DNA of 56,443 bases from Nostoc sp. CHAB 5834 (GCA_020829485.1 JAIVFU010000046.1:1-56443); one strand, 5' to 3'. Shown: positions 43,976 through 53,208, counted from the first letter of the stretch. Translations and numbers: made by a program. Notes: generated by a model from the letters alone, not told the origin.

Positions 43976-46198
43976 ATGTTACCTAAACCTAAAAAGCACT
44001 GGACACCTTCAAATTGGGCAAGTTGGAAGCCTTTTGGCATTGGCGAACAGTATCCCAATAATTATTGGGAGGTATTTCGCGCAATCTGGCTATCTCGTGA
44101 CAAACTACCTTATGCGTGGAATATTCTTGATAAAGGTGTCTGCGATGGTTGCGCTCTCGGAACAACCGGGATGAAGGATTGGACTTTAGATGGTATCCAT
44201 CTCTGCAATGTTAGGTTGCGGCTGTTGCGGATGAATACTATGCCAGCTTTTGACCCTGTGGTATTGGCAGATGTTTCGCAGTTGCAAAAGCAAAAAAGTG
44301 CCCAATTACGTGACTTGGGAAGACTCCCATACCCGATGATTCGTCAACGAGGGGAAAAAGGCTTTCGCCGGGTGAGTTGGGATGAAGCTTTAGAAGTAAT
44401 TAGCGATCGCATCCGCTCCACTACACCAGACCGTCTCAGTTTTTATGTTACCAGTCGCGGTACTGTCAACGAAACTTATTATGCTACCCAAAAAGCTGTG
44501 CGGGCAATGGGAAGCAATAATATTGATAATGCTGCCCGCATTTGCCATTCCCCCAGTACAGCAGGACTAAAAGCTGCTCTCGGTGCAGGAGCTACGACTT
44601 GTTCTTATAAAGACTGGATTGGTACTGATTTATTAGTCTTCATTGGCTCTAATGTTGCTAACAATCAGCCTGTTACCGTTAAATATCTTCATTATGCTAA
44701 AAAAGCTGGCACAAAGATTGTAGTTATTAATACTTACCGCGAACCAGGAATGGAGCGTTACTGGGTTCCCTCAATTGTAGAAAGTGCCGTTTTCGGTACA
44801 AAGTTTGCCGAAGACTTCTTCTTAATCAACATGGGCGGGGATATAGCATTTTTGAATGGCACTATTAAACATATAATTGCTAACAATTGGGTAGACCAGT
44901 CATTTATAGATTTATACACAGATGGCTTTGCCCAACTCAAAGAATCGTTAGAAAATCAATCTTGGGAAGAATTAGAGCGGCTTTCTGGAACATCCCGCGA
45001 GTCAATGTACGCTTTTGCCAAAATGGTCAAAGAAGCGAATAAAGCCGTATTTGTTTGGAGTATGGGGATTACCCAGCATGAATGCGGTGAAGATAATGTG
45101 CGAAGTATCATAAATTTAGCTCTCACCAAAGGTTTTGTCGGTCGGGAAGGCTGTGGTTTAATGCCAATTCGCGGCCACTCTGGGGTGCAGGGTGGCGCAG
45201 AGATGGGATGTTACGCCACAGTATTTCCTGGTGGTAAACCTATTACTCCAGAAAATGCTGCCCAATTGAGTCAACATTGGGGCTTTGATGTGCCAGCAAG
45301 TAAAGGTTTAATTGCTCCAGAAATGATTAACGCCGCACATCAGGGGGAAATAGAAGTGTTGGTTTCTGTGGGCGGGAATTTTTTAGAAGTGCTGCCAGAA
45401 CCAGATTATGTGGAAGCGGCACTGAAGAAAATACCGTTGCGGGTACATATAGATATTGTTCTCTCCAGCCAGATGTTGGTAGAACCTGCTGATACTGTGG
45501 TGCTTTTACCTGCGACAACTCGCTACGAAATACCAGGAGGAGTCACAGAAACTAACACCGAACGCCGGGTAATTTTCAGTCCAGAGATTCCGGGGCCGCG
45601 CATTGAAGAAGCGCGTCCTGAGTGGGAAGTGTTTTTAGAATTGGCAAGGCGGGTAAAACCAGATTTGGCAGATAAGCTGGCTTTTGCTGACACAGCTGCT
45701 ATCCGTCAAGAAATTGCTCAAGTTGTCCCCCAATATGCTGGTATTCAACACTTACAGCAAGCTGGTGATCAGTTTCAATATGGTGGCTCACATTTGTGCT
45801 TTGGTTGGAATTTCCCTACAGCAGATGGAAAGGCACATTTTGGCGTATTATTGCCACGCCAAAGAGAATTACCAGAGGGTTATTTTTTATTAGCAACGCG
45901 CCGAGGCAAACAATTTAATAGTATGGTGCAGGAACGCAAAGATGCAATTACTGGGGCGATGCGAGAGGCAGTCCTAATAAATGCTGGTGATGCGGCACTA
46001 TTGGGTTTAAAAGATAGCGATCGCGTCATTCTTAAGAATGATTTAGGCGAGTTGTTCTGTCAAGTCTACATTGCGCCAATTCAGTCAGGAAACTTGCAAG
46101 TACATTGGCCAGAAGGGAATGTGCTACTAGATAAAAGTAAGCGATCGCTTGAAGGAGTTCCTGATTATAATGCGATCGTGCGGTTGGAAAAAATCTGA
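43976..46198 (+). CDS. FdhF/YdeP-family molybdopterin oxidoreductase
   Basis: 740 residues, the usual length of YdeP-like proteins. The N-terminal region has VCDGCALGTTGMKDWT, two cysteines where the formate dehydrogenase family holds its first cluster or its remnant. It is followed by FRRVSWDEALEVISDRI, the DLLVFIGSNVANNQPV and KIVVINTYREPGM cofactor-binding segments, and the MoCo domain GCGLMPIRGHSGVQGGAEMG. The C-terminal dinucleotide-binding domain begins LLATRRGKQFNSMVQ. It should bind a bis-molybdopterin guanine dinucleotide. YdeP is linked to acid resistance in E. coli, but the substrate is not established. fdhD, encoding the sulfurtransferase for this type of cofactor, lies 2.5 kb downstream. 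Confidence 0.92.
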   Translation: MLPKPKKHWTPSNWASWKPFGIGEQYPNNYWEVFRAIWLSRDKLPYAWNILDKGVCDGCALGTTGMKDWTLDGIHLCNVRLRLLRMNTMPAFDPVVLADVSQLQKQKSAQLRDLGRLPYPMIRQRGEKGFRRVSWDEALEVISDRIRSTTPDRLSFYVTSRGTVNETYYATQKAVRAMGSNNIDNAARICHSPSTAGLKAALGAGATTCSYKDWIGTDLLVFIGSNVANNQPVTVKYLHYAKKAGTKIVVINTYREPGMERYWVPSIVESAVFGTKFAEDFFLINMGGDIAFLNGTIKHIIANNWVDQSFIDLYTDGFAQLKESLENQSWEELERLSGTSRESMYAFAKMVKEANKAVFVWSMGITQHECGEDNVRSIINLALTKGFVGREGCGLMPIRGHSGVQGGAEMGCYATVFPGGKPITPENAAQLSQHWGFDVPASKGLIAPEMINAAHQGEIEVLVSVGGNFLEVLPEPDYVEAALKKIPLRVHIDIVLSSQMLVEPADTVVLLPATTRYEIPGGVTETNTERRVIFSPEIPGPRIEEARPEWEVFLELARRVKPDLADKLAFADTAAIRQEIAQVVPQYAGIQHLQQAGDQFQYGGSHLCFGWNFPTADGKAHFGVLLPRQRELPEGYFLLATRRGKQFNSMVQERKDAITGAMREAVLINAGDAALLGLKDSDRVILKNDLGELFCQVYIAPIQSGNLQVHWPEGNVLLDKSKRSLEGVPDYNAIVRLEKI

Positions 46199-46303
46199 AT
46201 CAAGTCTAATTTTCCCAGCTTTAACATTTCCAACAGATCCATCAACTTACATCAAAATTACCGCAAAGATAAGTATCTATGCGGTAGTTCTAAATTAAAC
46301 GTC

Positions 46304-46414
46304 GGCGTTGCTGATTGCGGTATAAAAACGATTGTACGTTACGGTGAAAATCCTTGTAGAGACGTAAAATTTTACGTCTCTACATCCAAATTCATACCTC
46401 CATTCAGCAACGCC
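46304..46414. mobile_element. 111-bp MITE family A, copy 4
   Basis: Ends GGCGTTGCTGA and TCAGCAACGCC, flanked by the exact 8-bp duplication TAAACGTC (46296-46303 and 46415-46422). Confidence 0.94.
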
Positions 46415-46516
46415 TAAACGTCTATTAAAATAGAGCAAAAGGAGCCAGGTTTAGCTTAATTTGCTACTTTCAGTTATTGCCAATTCTAAAAAACTATTGA
46501 GAGTTCTTTGACTTAA

Positions 46517-46954
46517 CTAACCCATGCCTTGCACCACACTCAGCATAAAATTAACCCGTTGCTCAAACTCTAGATTTTTGATCAATACAACAAAATCATC
46601 CGTTTCAGCAGGTAGTTCATAGTCGGACGGTACTTGAATGACGCTTCCATTGTCCATTCCTTGTGCCAGCAGTAGCCAAACTTCTAATTTGGCATTGGGA
46701 CTTAGACTATTATAGGTTTGGCTTGCACCATTAATAATGTCCCGTTGTGCTTGCAGTTGCTCTTCTTCAGACAAGTCCTGGATTTGGTTGAACACTGCTT
46801 TAGCTATAGCTTCTACGCTTTCAGGAGGTGCCGGGTTTAGCTGTTCTTTAAGATCCAAGTAACCGAACCAAAGTAGGGCTAGCTGAGTATCTACATCAAA
46901 GTCTTGAAAAGTTTCTAAAGCTGGTTTTGTTGCTTCATCGGCTGTGTAAGTCAT
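46517..46954 (-). CDS. helical carotenoid protein (orange carotenoid protein N-domain homologue)
   Basis: 145 residues from ATG 46954, which has GGAG six bases upstream; the in-frame TTG at 46966 contains that site. The sequence follows the all-helical N-domain of the orange carotenoid protein: [62 protein letters not shown] and the terminal helix [12 protein letters not shown]. Stand-alone versions bind a keto-carotenoid and quench singlet oxygen or phycobilisome energy. At 145 residues it is shorter than typical members of 160-175, mainly at the N-terminus. No C-terminal (CTDH) partner is in the window. Confidence 0.88.
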   Translation of the reverse strand: MTYTADEATKPALETFQDFDVDTQLALLWFGYLDLKEQLNPAPPESVEAIAKAVFNQIQDLSEEEQLQAQRDIINGASQTYNSLSPNAKLEVWLLLAQGMDNGSVIQVPSDYELPAETDDFVVLIKNLEFEQRVNFMLSVVQGMG

Positions 46955-46966
46955 AAAAAACTCCAA

Positions 46967-47305
46967 CTAAGTTAAGGTTATTTTGATTTCCTCAGTTATT
47001 TACTGAGAAACTTTACTTTCAGTACTTCATACAACTTAACGAACAAATGCAGATAGATAACCTTACTTAGGGTAGGTATAACACTCATTACATAAGACAG
47101 ATATAGATAACTCAAGTTGCTAGTTACAAAAATGCCTGTTTCAATGTATGGAAAGCAAAGATAAATGTTAAAACTTAAAGTAGCGTCTGTGACTGTAAGC
47201 GATCGCTTTAAGGGATTCTTGATTATGATGCGATCGCGCGTCTAGAAAAACAAACCTAGATTACAGTAAGTTTATATCACCCATATCACTCCAAAACTTG
47301 CAGCC
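46967..47305. other. intergenic region between divergent genes
   Basis: About 340 bases separating the carotenoid protein (minus) and the Uma2 gene (plus). It should hold both promoters; no consensus is convincing. At 47198-47260 HIP1-like sites (GCGATCGC) and a short phrase resembling the end of the oxidoreductase gene (ATTATGATGCGATCGCGCGTCTAGAAAAA) occur. Confidence 0.45.
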
Positions 47306-48016
47306 ATGTCCGCCGCCAAAGATTTTGAATTCCCAAATGATATAATATTTCCTCAAGGGGATTTATATAGTGACGAACCACCATTGGAAAGCGAATTACA
47401 TCTACGCCAAATAATTCTGCTATTGCAATCTTTGGAATTGTGGTGGCGAAACCGCAATGACTTTTACGCTGCGGGTAATTTGACAATTTACTACAGCCAA
47501 CGCCAGAAGAGATCAGAAGAATTCCGGGGGCCAGATTTTTTTGTAGTGCTGGGATGTCAACGCAAAGTTCGTAAAAGTTGGGTTGTTTGGGAAGAAGATG
47601 GGAAATATCCCAACATAATTGTAGAGCTTCTCTCGAATTCTACAGCCTCAACTGACAAGGGTTTGAAAAAACAAATTTTTCAAGATATCTTTCGCACACC
47701 AGAATATTTTTGGTTCGATCCCAATAATTTAGAATTTGCTGGCTTTATCTTGATTGGCGGTACTTATGAACCGATAGAACCTAATCCTCAAGGATGGCTG
47801 TGGAGTCAGCAGTTAAATTTGTACTTGGGTGTTTATGAACATAAATTGCGCTATTTCACTGCGGAAGGGAATCTAGTTCCTACACCGGAAGAAGTAGCTG
47901 AACAAGAACGACAACGCGCTGAACAAGAACGACAACGCGCTGAACAAGAACAACAACGCGCTGAACGCCTAGCAGCCAAATTGCGAGAACTGAACATTGA
48001 CCCAGATACGATTTAA
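47306..48016 (+). CDS. Uma2-family (DUF820) PD-(D/E)XK nuclease-fold protein
   Basis: 236 residues. The Uma2 core shows the catalytic layout Asp in FRGPDFFVVLG, Glu in NIIVELLSNSTASTDKG and Lys in LKKQIFQDIFRTPEYFWFDP, followed by GFILIGGTYEPIEPN. The C-terminus has a charged repeat (EQERQRAEQERQRAEQEQQR) predicted as a coiled coil, then LAAKLRELNIDPDTI, the usual Uma2 ending. Dozens of such genes occur per cyanobacterial genome. Their role is unproven; the fold is that of restriction-like endonucleases. The coiled coil is encoded by a short in-frame DNA repeat of 18 bases (three units). Confidence 0.9.
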   Translation: MSAAKDFEFPNDIIFPQGDLYSDEPPLESELHLRQIILLLQSLELWWRNRNDFYAAGNLTIYYSQRQKRSEEFRGPDFFVVLGCQRKVRKSWVVWEEDGKYPNIIVELLSNSTASTDKGLKKQIFQDIFRTPEYFWFDPNNLEFAGFILIGGTYEPIEPNPQGWLWSQQLNLYLGVYEHKLRYFTAEGNLVPTPEEVAEQERQRAEQERQRAEQEQQRAERLAAKLRELNIDPDTI

Positions 48017-48060
48017 CTCAATGGGAGGGAAAAGCAAATTTAACTGATTTTTTGTGATTA

Positions 48061-48190
48061 TAGTAAGTCGGTGCGAATAAATCGAACTATGTGAAGTAAT
48101 GTAAAATTATTGTAATCAAGTTTGTAGTAAGGACTTTTATGACTAAAGTCCTTACTACAAACCTTTAATTATTTACGTCGTTTTACTTAA
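48061..48190. mobile_element. MITE family C, copy 3
   Basis: Begins AGTCGGTGCGAATAAATCG and ends ACGTCGTTTTACTTAA, with the central pair TTTGTAGTAAGGAC / GTCCTTACTACAAA. It ends eight bases from the stop codon of the serine-hydrolase remnant. Confidence 0.78.
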
Positions 48191-48197
48191 CTAAATA

Positions 48198-48430
48198 TTA
48201 TTTATTCTCAACAATATCTAGATATGTTCTAGCGACTGATTTAATATCAACATTCTGATTGTTTAGCAGCACTACGATAGTGGTATTTTCATTGGGTAAA
48301 TATGCAAGCAATGTTGTCTCTTGGTAAGTAGGTTGCGATCGCTCGATCTAATTCTATCTTCCCTTGCTCCACTAATTTCAGCACAACCACCGCCATAAAA
48401 TTTTTCTGAAAGCCAAAAGTTTTAGGTTCA
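48198..48430 (-). pseudogene. remnant of a beta-lactamase-like serine hydrolase
   Basis: Reading on the minus strand, the first frame gives FGFQKNFMAVVVLKLVEQGK and IELDRAIATYLP, the segment around the first conserved block of class C beta-lactamase-like hydrolases. In the next frame it jumps to LLAYLPNENTTIVVLLNNQN then VDIKSVARTYLDIVENK and TAA at 48198, the usual C-terminus of the same family. The middle of the enzyme (well over 200 residues) and the N-terminus are lost. The upstream end is cut by the MITE at 48432 and the downstream end lies next to another MITE. It cannot be functional. Confidence 0.72.
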
Positions 48431-48431
48431 T

Positions 48432-48523
48432 TAGACATCTCCGGAAACCCTTGTCTTGACGTTGCATTGCAACGTCAAGACAAGGGTTTCAGGTAACGCA
48501 TAATTAATTTCTGGAGATGTCTA
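48432..48523. mobile_element. MITE family B, copy 2
   Basis: Ends TAGACATCTCCGG and CTGGAGATGTCTA flanked by TA. The centre is the long palindrome AACCCTTGTCTTGACGTTGC / GCAACGTCAAGACAAGGGTT. It abuts the truncated serine-hydrolase remnant. Confidence 0.85.
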
Positions 48524-48667
48524 TTTTACTTACTAAACAGAAACCGAGTCAATCTAGCTCAATTGCACAAAGTAATTGGTGAGCATCAACCTGACATCTG
48601 ATATACAAATAGCATTACTTTGTTCCCAGATTAGGATCAAAATTTAAATTCACCAACTCTCATAAAT

Positions 48668-49507
48668 ATGAAAATGCCAACTAAAAGCAAGACTAAAGCT
48701 AGTGTCTGGATTGTAGAAAATGGTAAAATGCGATCGCGTTTAGACCAACTCACCACCGAAGAACCTTTAGAAATTCGCCTCGCCCCTCTCCAGAAGACGG
48801 TAGCTGTAACCATGCGGACACCAGGAGCAGATTTTGAACTAGCTGCTGGTTTCCTCTACAGTGAAGGAGTCGTTAGCCGCAGAGAAGATATCCGACGTAT
48901 CAGTTACTGTGTGGATGAATTAGTAGATGGTGAGCAACGCCATAACATCGTAAATGTAGAACTGCGGGATGGTTTGATTCCAGACTTGCAGCCCTTGGAG
49001 CGTCATTTCTACACTAGTAGCGCCTGTGGGGTGTGTGGTAAAGCTAGCCTTGAGGCTTTGCGTCTGCGGGGATGTCCAATGATTCCTTCTGGCCCAACGG
49101 TAACACCTGAGATCATCTACAGCCTACCTGATAAGCTCCGGGCTGCTCAAGGTATCTTCACTGCTACAGGGGGTTTGCACGCTGCGGCTACCTTCAATGC
49201 TCAAGGACAACTGTTAAACCTGCATGAAGATGTTGGACGACACAATGCTTTGGATAAATTGATTGGTACAGCTTTATTCAGTGACGAGTTACCTTTAAAT
49301 AATTGTATTGTTTTAGTGAGCGGACGCTCTAGTTTTGAGATTCTGCAAAAGTCTACAACTGCTGGAGTTCCCATTGTCTGTTCTGTTTCCGCTCCCAGTA
49401 GTTTGGCGGTTTCTGTCGCCAAGGAATTCGGAATTACCTTAATAGGATTCCTGCGCGGAGAACGATTCAATATTTACACTGGTTTACAGAGAATAAACGC
49501 TGCTTAA
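48668..49507 (+). CDS. fdhD: formate dehydrogenase accessory sulfurtransferase
   Basis: 279 residues. FdhD takes sulfur from the cysteine desulfurase and places it on the molybdenum of bis-MGD before the cofactor enters FdhF-type enzymes. Visible are EEPLEIRLAPLQKTVAVTMRTPG, FELAAGFLYSEGVV, the paired cysteines in SSACGVCGKASLEAL, GGLHAAATFNAQGQLLNLHEDVGRHNALDKLIG and LVSGRSSFEILQKSTTAGVP. All key motifs are intact. ATG 48668 or 48674 could be the start. The gene stands 2.5 kb after the FdhF/YdeP-type oxidoreductase on the same strand, which is its likely client. Confidence 0.95.
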   Translation: MKMPTKSKTKASVWIVENGKMRSRLDQLTTEEPLEIRLAPLQKTVAVTMRTPGADFELAAGFLYSEGVVSRREDIRRISYCVDELVDGEQRHNIVNVELRDGLIPDLQPLERHFYTSSACGVCGKASLEALRLRGCPMIPSGPTVTPEIIYSLPDKLRAAQGIFTATGGLHAAATFNAQGQLLNLHEDVGRHNALDKLIGTALFSDELPLNNCIVLVSGRSSFEILQKSTTAGVPIVCSVSAPSSLAVSVAKEFGITLIGFLRGERFNIYTGLQRINAA

Positions 49508-49529
49508 GAAACAAGTTTTTTAATATATC

Positions 49530-49670
49530 AATACCTTCGCCATTTTTTTGTAGGTTGGGTTGAGCGTTCGCGTAGCGTCCCGTAGGGAAGCAAAACCCAA
49601 CAAATACGTTGGGTTTCGTGCCTCAACCCAACCTACGAACCGAGGTATTTTTTGATTTGGCGAAGGTATT
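49530..49670. repeat. 141-bp palindromic MITE-like element, copy 2
   Basis: Same ends (AATACCTTCGCCA / TGGCGAAGGTATT) and same length as 648-788, with only scattered base changes. Confidence 0.82.
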
Positions 49671-49673
49671 ATA

Positions 49674-49802
49674 TATAGGACTAATATTTGATTTCTGAAA
49701 AAGCTCGGTACAGATTGAAAAGCCTAATTCCTTATTCCCTACTCCCTACTCCCCACTCCCCGCCCACGTAGATAATTTCAAAAATAAAATACGATTTCTA
49801 TA
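49674..49802. mobile_element. 129-bp MITE family D, copy 2
   Basis: Begins TATAGGACTAATATTTGATTT and ends CGATTTCTATA. The interior is the heptad array CCCTACT/CCCCACT. It starts three bases after the 141-bp element and lies just upstream of the membrane protein gene. Confidence 0.85.
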
Positions 49803-49865
49803 CGTAATGGCTCAAGTATGGTTACACTACCGACATAGTAATTAATGTTGGTGGAATACCGAGTG

Positions 49866-51197
49866 ATGTATAGAAACGCTAAAAGATTGACTGCTATTTT
49901 TCTATTGGTTTTTCTGCTGATTGTTTCTATCAATTTTGCAGTAATTGCTCAAGATAGTTCAGATGGCCCTTTTATAAATTTGCCATCGTCTCAGCTATGT
50001 TCAGTGCCTCCTGGGCTGAAAACTCAACAAGTCATTGCCGACAATGGTCTTAACCAAGTTAAAATGGGCGATCGCATCAGGATAAGAGTTGAAGGATTAT
50101 CAGCAGCGAGCAGAAATGCAACGGCTAATGCCACCAATTCATTTGATCCTCGACAATTAGTGTTGTACCTGGATGGCTATGAACTAGAGGATGTCCACGG
50201 AGAACCAGTCACCGTTATGGTTCCGGGTAAAGATCAAAGGAAATTTGTTGATGATGATTGGTTAGCCTTTCGACTTGAACGCACCGACTCGTCTCAAGCC
50301 GCATGGAATGCCCTTCTTGGCAGAGGAAGCAGATACAGTATTAACGTGATAGCGGGAGTAGGCTGTCCCAAGAAGCTTGTAATTCCAGTGAGTAATCCTT
50401 TATTACCTCCTCAATTAAACATAGTTCTGTTTTCGTGGCGATTTTGGCTATGTCTGTTGCTACTTGTGACTATTGTATTAATGTTCATTAGGTATTGCCG
50501 AAACACTCTTCGTAGCCCTGGAATAGAAGGACTTTACTTTCAAAAAGAGGTGATTGATCATGGACAGGAACTGGTGAGTACAGAAAAGGCTGCTCTTAAA
50601 AACGAATATCGTCAAAGCCGAATTGCTCAATTTTTTCTTGGGAGAAAAAAATTGAACAGAAACCCATTCAGTCTATCGATATCTCAACTTGCTTTTTGGA
50701 CATTTCTAATTTTTGGTGCTTATCTAATTATCTACGGTATAACAGGAGACTATACTAATATTTTGACTCAACAATCACTAATATTATTGGGAATCAATTC
50801 TATAACTGCGTTTAGTAGTTCGTTAATTGATGGACAGGGTAATGAGAAGAAGAGAAAAGGCAGCCAACGCATTTCTGAAGGTTTTTTCTACGATATCTTA
50901 TCGGATATTAATGGAGTCAACTTTCATCGATTCCAAACATTTATTTGGACAGTTGCGATCGGACTGTTCTTTGTTTGGGAAGTCCTTAAAAATCTGGCAA
51001 TGCCGGAATTTGATGAAACACTTCTAACACTACAAGGAATCAGTGCCGCAACATATCTTGGGCTTAGAGGGCAAGAGGAGCATGGTATGAGAAAAGAGCC
51101 AGAATTTACATACACAGAAGATAATTCATCTGAACAACTGCTTCCATCAGAAGAAGATAATCCACCAAAGAACGATTCATCGATTCCTGGTGGCTAA
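49866..51197 (+). CDS. membrane protein with signal peptide and four C-terminal helices, not recognised
   Basis: 443 residues from ATG 49866 (GTG 49848 or 49860 are possible). An N-terminal hydrophobic signal (AIFLLVFLLIVSINFAVIAQ) leads an extracytoplasmic domain (about 35-175) with a beta-rich look and two cysteines (SSQLCSVPPG; GVGCPKK). Then come a helix (FWLCLLLLVTIVLMFI), a basic cytoplasmic segment (about 205-260), two helices (LAFWTFLIFGAYLIIYGITG; SLILLGINSITAFSSSLID), a loop with GFFYDILSDINGVNFHRFQ, a helix (FIWTVAIGLFFVWEVLKNLA) and an acidic tail (EDNSSEQLLPSEEDNPPKN). No known family was recognised. It lies between two direct copies of a 129-bp repeat, and its stop codon touches the second. 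Confidence 0.72.
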   Translation: MYRNAKRLTAIFLLVFLLIVSINFAVIAQDSSDGPFINLPSSQLCSVPPGLKTQQVIADNGLNQVKMGDRIRIRVEGLSAASRNATANATNSFDPRQLVLYLDGYELEDVHGEPVTVMVPGKDQRKFVDDDWLAFRLERTDSSQAAWNALLGRGSRYSINVIAGVGCPKKLVIPVSNPLLPPQLNIVLFSWRFWLCLLLLVTIVLMFIRYCRNTLRSPGIEGLYFQKEVIDHGQELVSTEKAALKNEYRQSRIAQFFLGRKKLNRNPFSLSISQLAFWTFLIFGAYLIIYGITGDYTNILTQQSLILLGINSITAFSSSLIDGQGNEKKRKGSQRISEGFFYDILSDINGVNFHRFQTFIWTVAIGLFFVWEVLKNLAMPEFDETLLTLQGISAATYLGLRGQEEHGMRKEPEFTYTEDNSSEQLLPSEEDNPPKNDSSIPGG

Positions 51198-51321
51198 ATC
51201 CTATATTTGATTTCTGAAAAAGCTCCGTACAGATCGAAAAGCCTAATTCCCTACTCCCTACTCCCTACTCCCCACTCCCCGACCACATAGATAATTTCAA
51301 AAATCAAATAGGATTCCTATA
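51197..51321. mobile_element. 129-bp MITE family D, copy 3, left end diverged
   Basis: Same orientation as 49674-49802. From CTATATTTGATTTCTG to GGATTCCTATA it matches; the first few bases of the left end are replaced, and there the stop codon TAA of the preceding gene lies. Confidence 0.82.
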
Positions 51322-51365
51322 GTCCTAAAATATTAGAATCAGCTAGATTTCCAAGCATACTTTGT

Positions 51366-53039
51366 ATGGTATTTCTGCACGCACTTTCAGATTTTATCGA
51401 CTGCGATTTTGGTGTCAGCGATTTATATCCGAGTTATTGGTACGAAGGGACTTGTCTCCAAAGTGGCGTAGCCGATCGTAGACATCGCCTGAAGTTACCC
51501 CGCACCTCAATATCTGAAGCGATCGCTCACGGACTCATGCAACAACTTGCCAAAAATGACTGTTATTCTCGTGAAGGCAAGATGTATGGAATACTATTAG
51601 TTGAACTGCCTAATGGCGAACAAAGGGTACTCAAAGCCTTCTCCGGTCTTTTGAATGGTTGCAGTGTAGTTGAGGGCTGGGTTCCACCAATTCCAGGACG
51701 AGACGAAGTTGCTTTAGAGGAAGCCCGCACTTTGGCACAGTTGGACGCGATTAAGCAAGAACTCCTTACCTTAAAGCAACTAACCGAACGCCAGCAGTAT
51801 GAAACCCTGTCTGATGAATTTGAGCAACAGTTGCAAGCAATGAGCGATCGCCATCGCTATTGCAAACATCAACGGCAAGAAAAACGTCAGCAAATCTGCA
51901 ATACACTTACAAAGGAAGCACTCACTATTGCCCTTGAACAACTCGACGAAGAGAGTCGTCAGCAGGGAATTGAGCGACGACAACTTAAACGCCAGCAAAA
52001 TTCGGTATTACAGCCTCTTCAACAGTTAATTGCAGCGACGGATGCGCGAATTAACGAACTGAAACAACAGCGTAAAGTACTATCCCGTCAATTACAAGCT
52101 CAGATGCAGGCTACCTACAGTCTGACTAATTTTTCCGGGCGATCGCTATCATTACAGCAATTGATGCCAGGAGGTTCGCCCACTGGCACAGGAGACTGTT
52201 GTGCCCCAAAACTGCTCCATTATGCGGCAACACATAATCTCAAACCATTGGCAATGGCAGAATTTTGGTGGGGTGCGTCTTCTATAAATCAGGATAAAAT
52301 CCAGGGAGAATTTTACGGAGCATGTGCCGAGCGATGCCAGCCATTGATGGGGTTTTTGCTCTCAGGGTCAAGATGTATGTACACCGTAGCTCCTGATAGG
52401 GGAGAGGTCACTTTACCGATTATTTATGAAGACGAATGGCTGATTGCTGTAAACAAACCTGCTGGATTACTTTCGGTGCCTGGTCGTTATAGCGATCGCC
52501 AGGATAGTGTATTGAGTCGCTTACGTCATCTGTTACCGGATGGCATGGCGCTTGCATCTGTGCATCGCCTAGATCAGGAAACATCGGGGATTTTGTTGTT
52601 AGCACGCGATCGTCAAACCTATCGGCAAATTAGCCAGCAGTTTCAGCAACGCCAGGTTCACAAGGTTTATGAAGCCATACTTTCCGGTGTTGTGACAGTT
52701 GAGCGAGGTGTGATTGAACTGCCCCTGTGGGGAGATCCTGAAAATCGTCCTTATCAAAAAGTTGATTGGCAGTATGGTAAACCCAGCTTGACACACTTCC
52801 AGGTAATGGTAAGAGAACAAGATTACACCCGCGTAGAATTTACGCCGCTTACAGGGCGTACTCATCAATTAAGGGTTCATGCGGCTGATGCGCGAGGACT
52901 TGGGGTAACTATTTTAGGCGATCGCCTTTATGGATGCTGTGCAGTTAGCAGTCGCTTACATCTGCACGCCAGAGAAATTCTCTTCGAGCATCCGCAGTCA
53001 GAAAAAACCCTGCATTTACAAGCAATTACGCCTTTTTGA
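51366..53039 (+). CDS. RluA-family pseudouridine synthase with long N-terminal extension
   Basis: 557 residues. The C-terminal catalytic domain (about 350-557) has IIYEDEWLIAVNKPAGLLSVPG, the catalytic Asp403 in SVHRLDQETSGILLLARD, YEAILSGVV, the substrate motif LTGRTHQLRVHAADARGLG and ILGDRLYG, all intact. Residues 1-120 form a conserved extension (YPSYWYEGTCLQSGVADRRH, FSGLLNGCSVVEGWVPP). Residues 120-240 are a charged coiled coil (QLDAIKQELLTLKQLTERQQ). This long architecture exists in several bacterial RluA-type enzymes; the target uridine in rRNA or tRNA is not known. A decayed partial copy of the gene lies at 55226-55497. Confidence 0.9.
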   Translation: MVFLHALSDFIDCDFGVSDLYPSYWYEGTCLQSGVADRRHRLKLPRTSISEAIAHGLMQQLAKNDCYSREGKMYGILLVELPNGEQRVLKAFSGLLNGCSVVEGWVPPIPGRDEVALEEARTLAQLDAIKQELLTLKQLTERQQYETLSDEFEQQLQAMSDRHRYCKHQRQEKRQQICNTLTKEALTIALEQLDEESRQQGIERRQLKRQQNSVLQPLQQLIAATDARINELKQQRKVLSRQLQAQMQATYSLTNFSGRSLSLQQLMPGGSPTGTGDCCAPKLLHYAATHNLKPLAMAEFWWGASSINQDKIQGEFYGACAERCQPLMGFLLSGSRCMYTVAPDRGEVTLPIIYEDEWLIAVNKPAGLLSVPGRYSDRQDSVLSRLRHLLPDGMALASVHRLDQETSGILLLARDRQTYRQISQQFQQRQVHKVYEAILSGVVTVERGVIELPLWGDPENRPYQKVDWQYGKPSLTHFQVMVREQDYTRVEFTPLTGRTHQLRVHAADARGLGVTILGDRLYGCCAVSSRLHLHAREILFEHPQSEKTLHLQAITPF

Positions 53040-53131
53040 CGCTCAACGAAGAAGACTTGAGGACAAGGAGAAAGACTTTTTGCAAGTACTCATACCATTT
53101 CACGAAAGAATTGATACAAATCCCTTTTTTT

Positions 53132-53190
53132 GCCTCCCCTGCCCCCCTGCTTCCCCTGCTTCCCCTGCCCCCCTGCCCCCTGCCCCCTCT
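53132..53190. repeat. pyrimidine-rich heptad-like tandem (CCCCTGC)
   Basis: A run of CCCCTGC, TTCCCCTGC and CCCCCTG units between two convergent genes. It resembles the other heptanucleotide tandems in the window. No gene. Confidence 0.75.
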
Positions 53191-53208
53191 CTAAACATCC
53201 TCTTAGCT

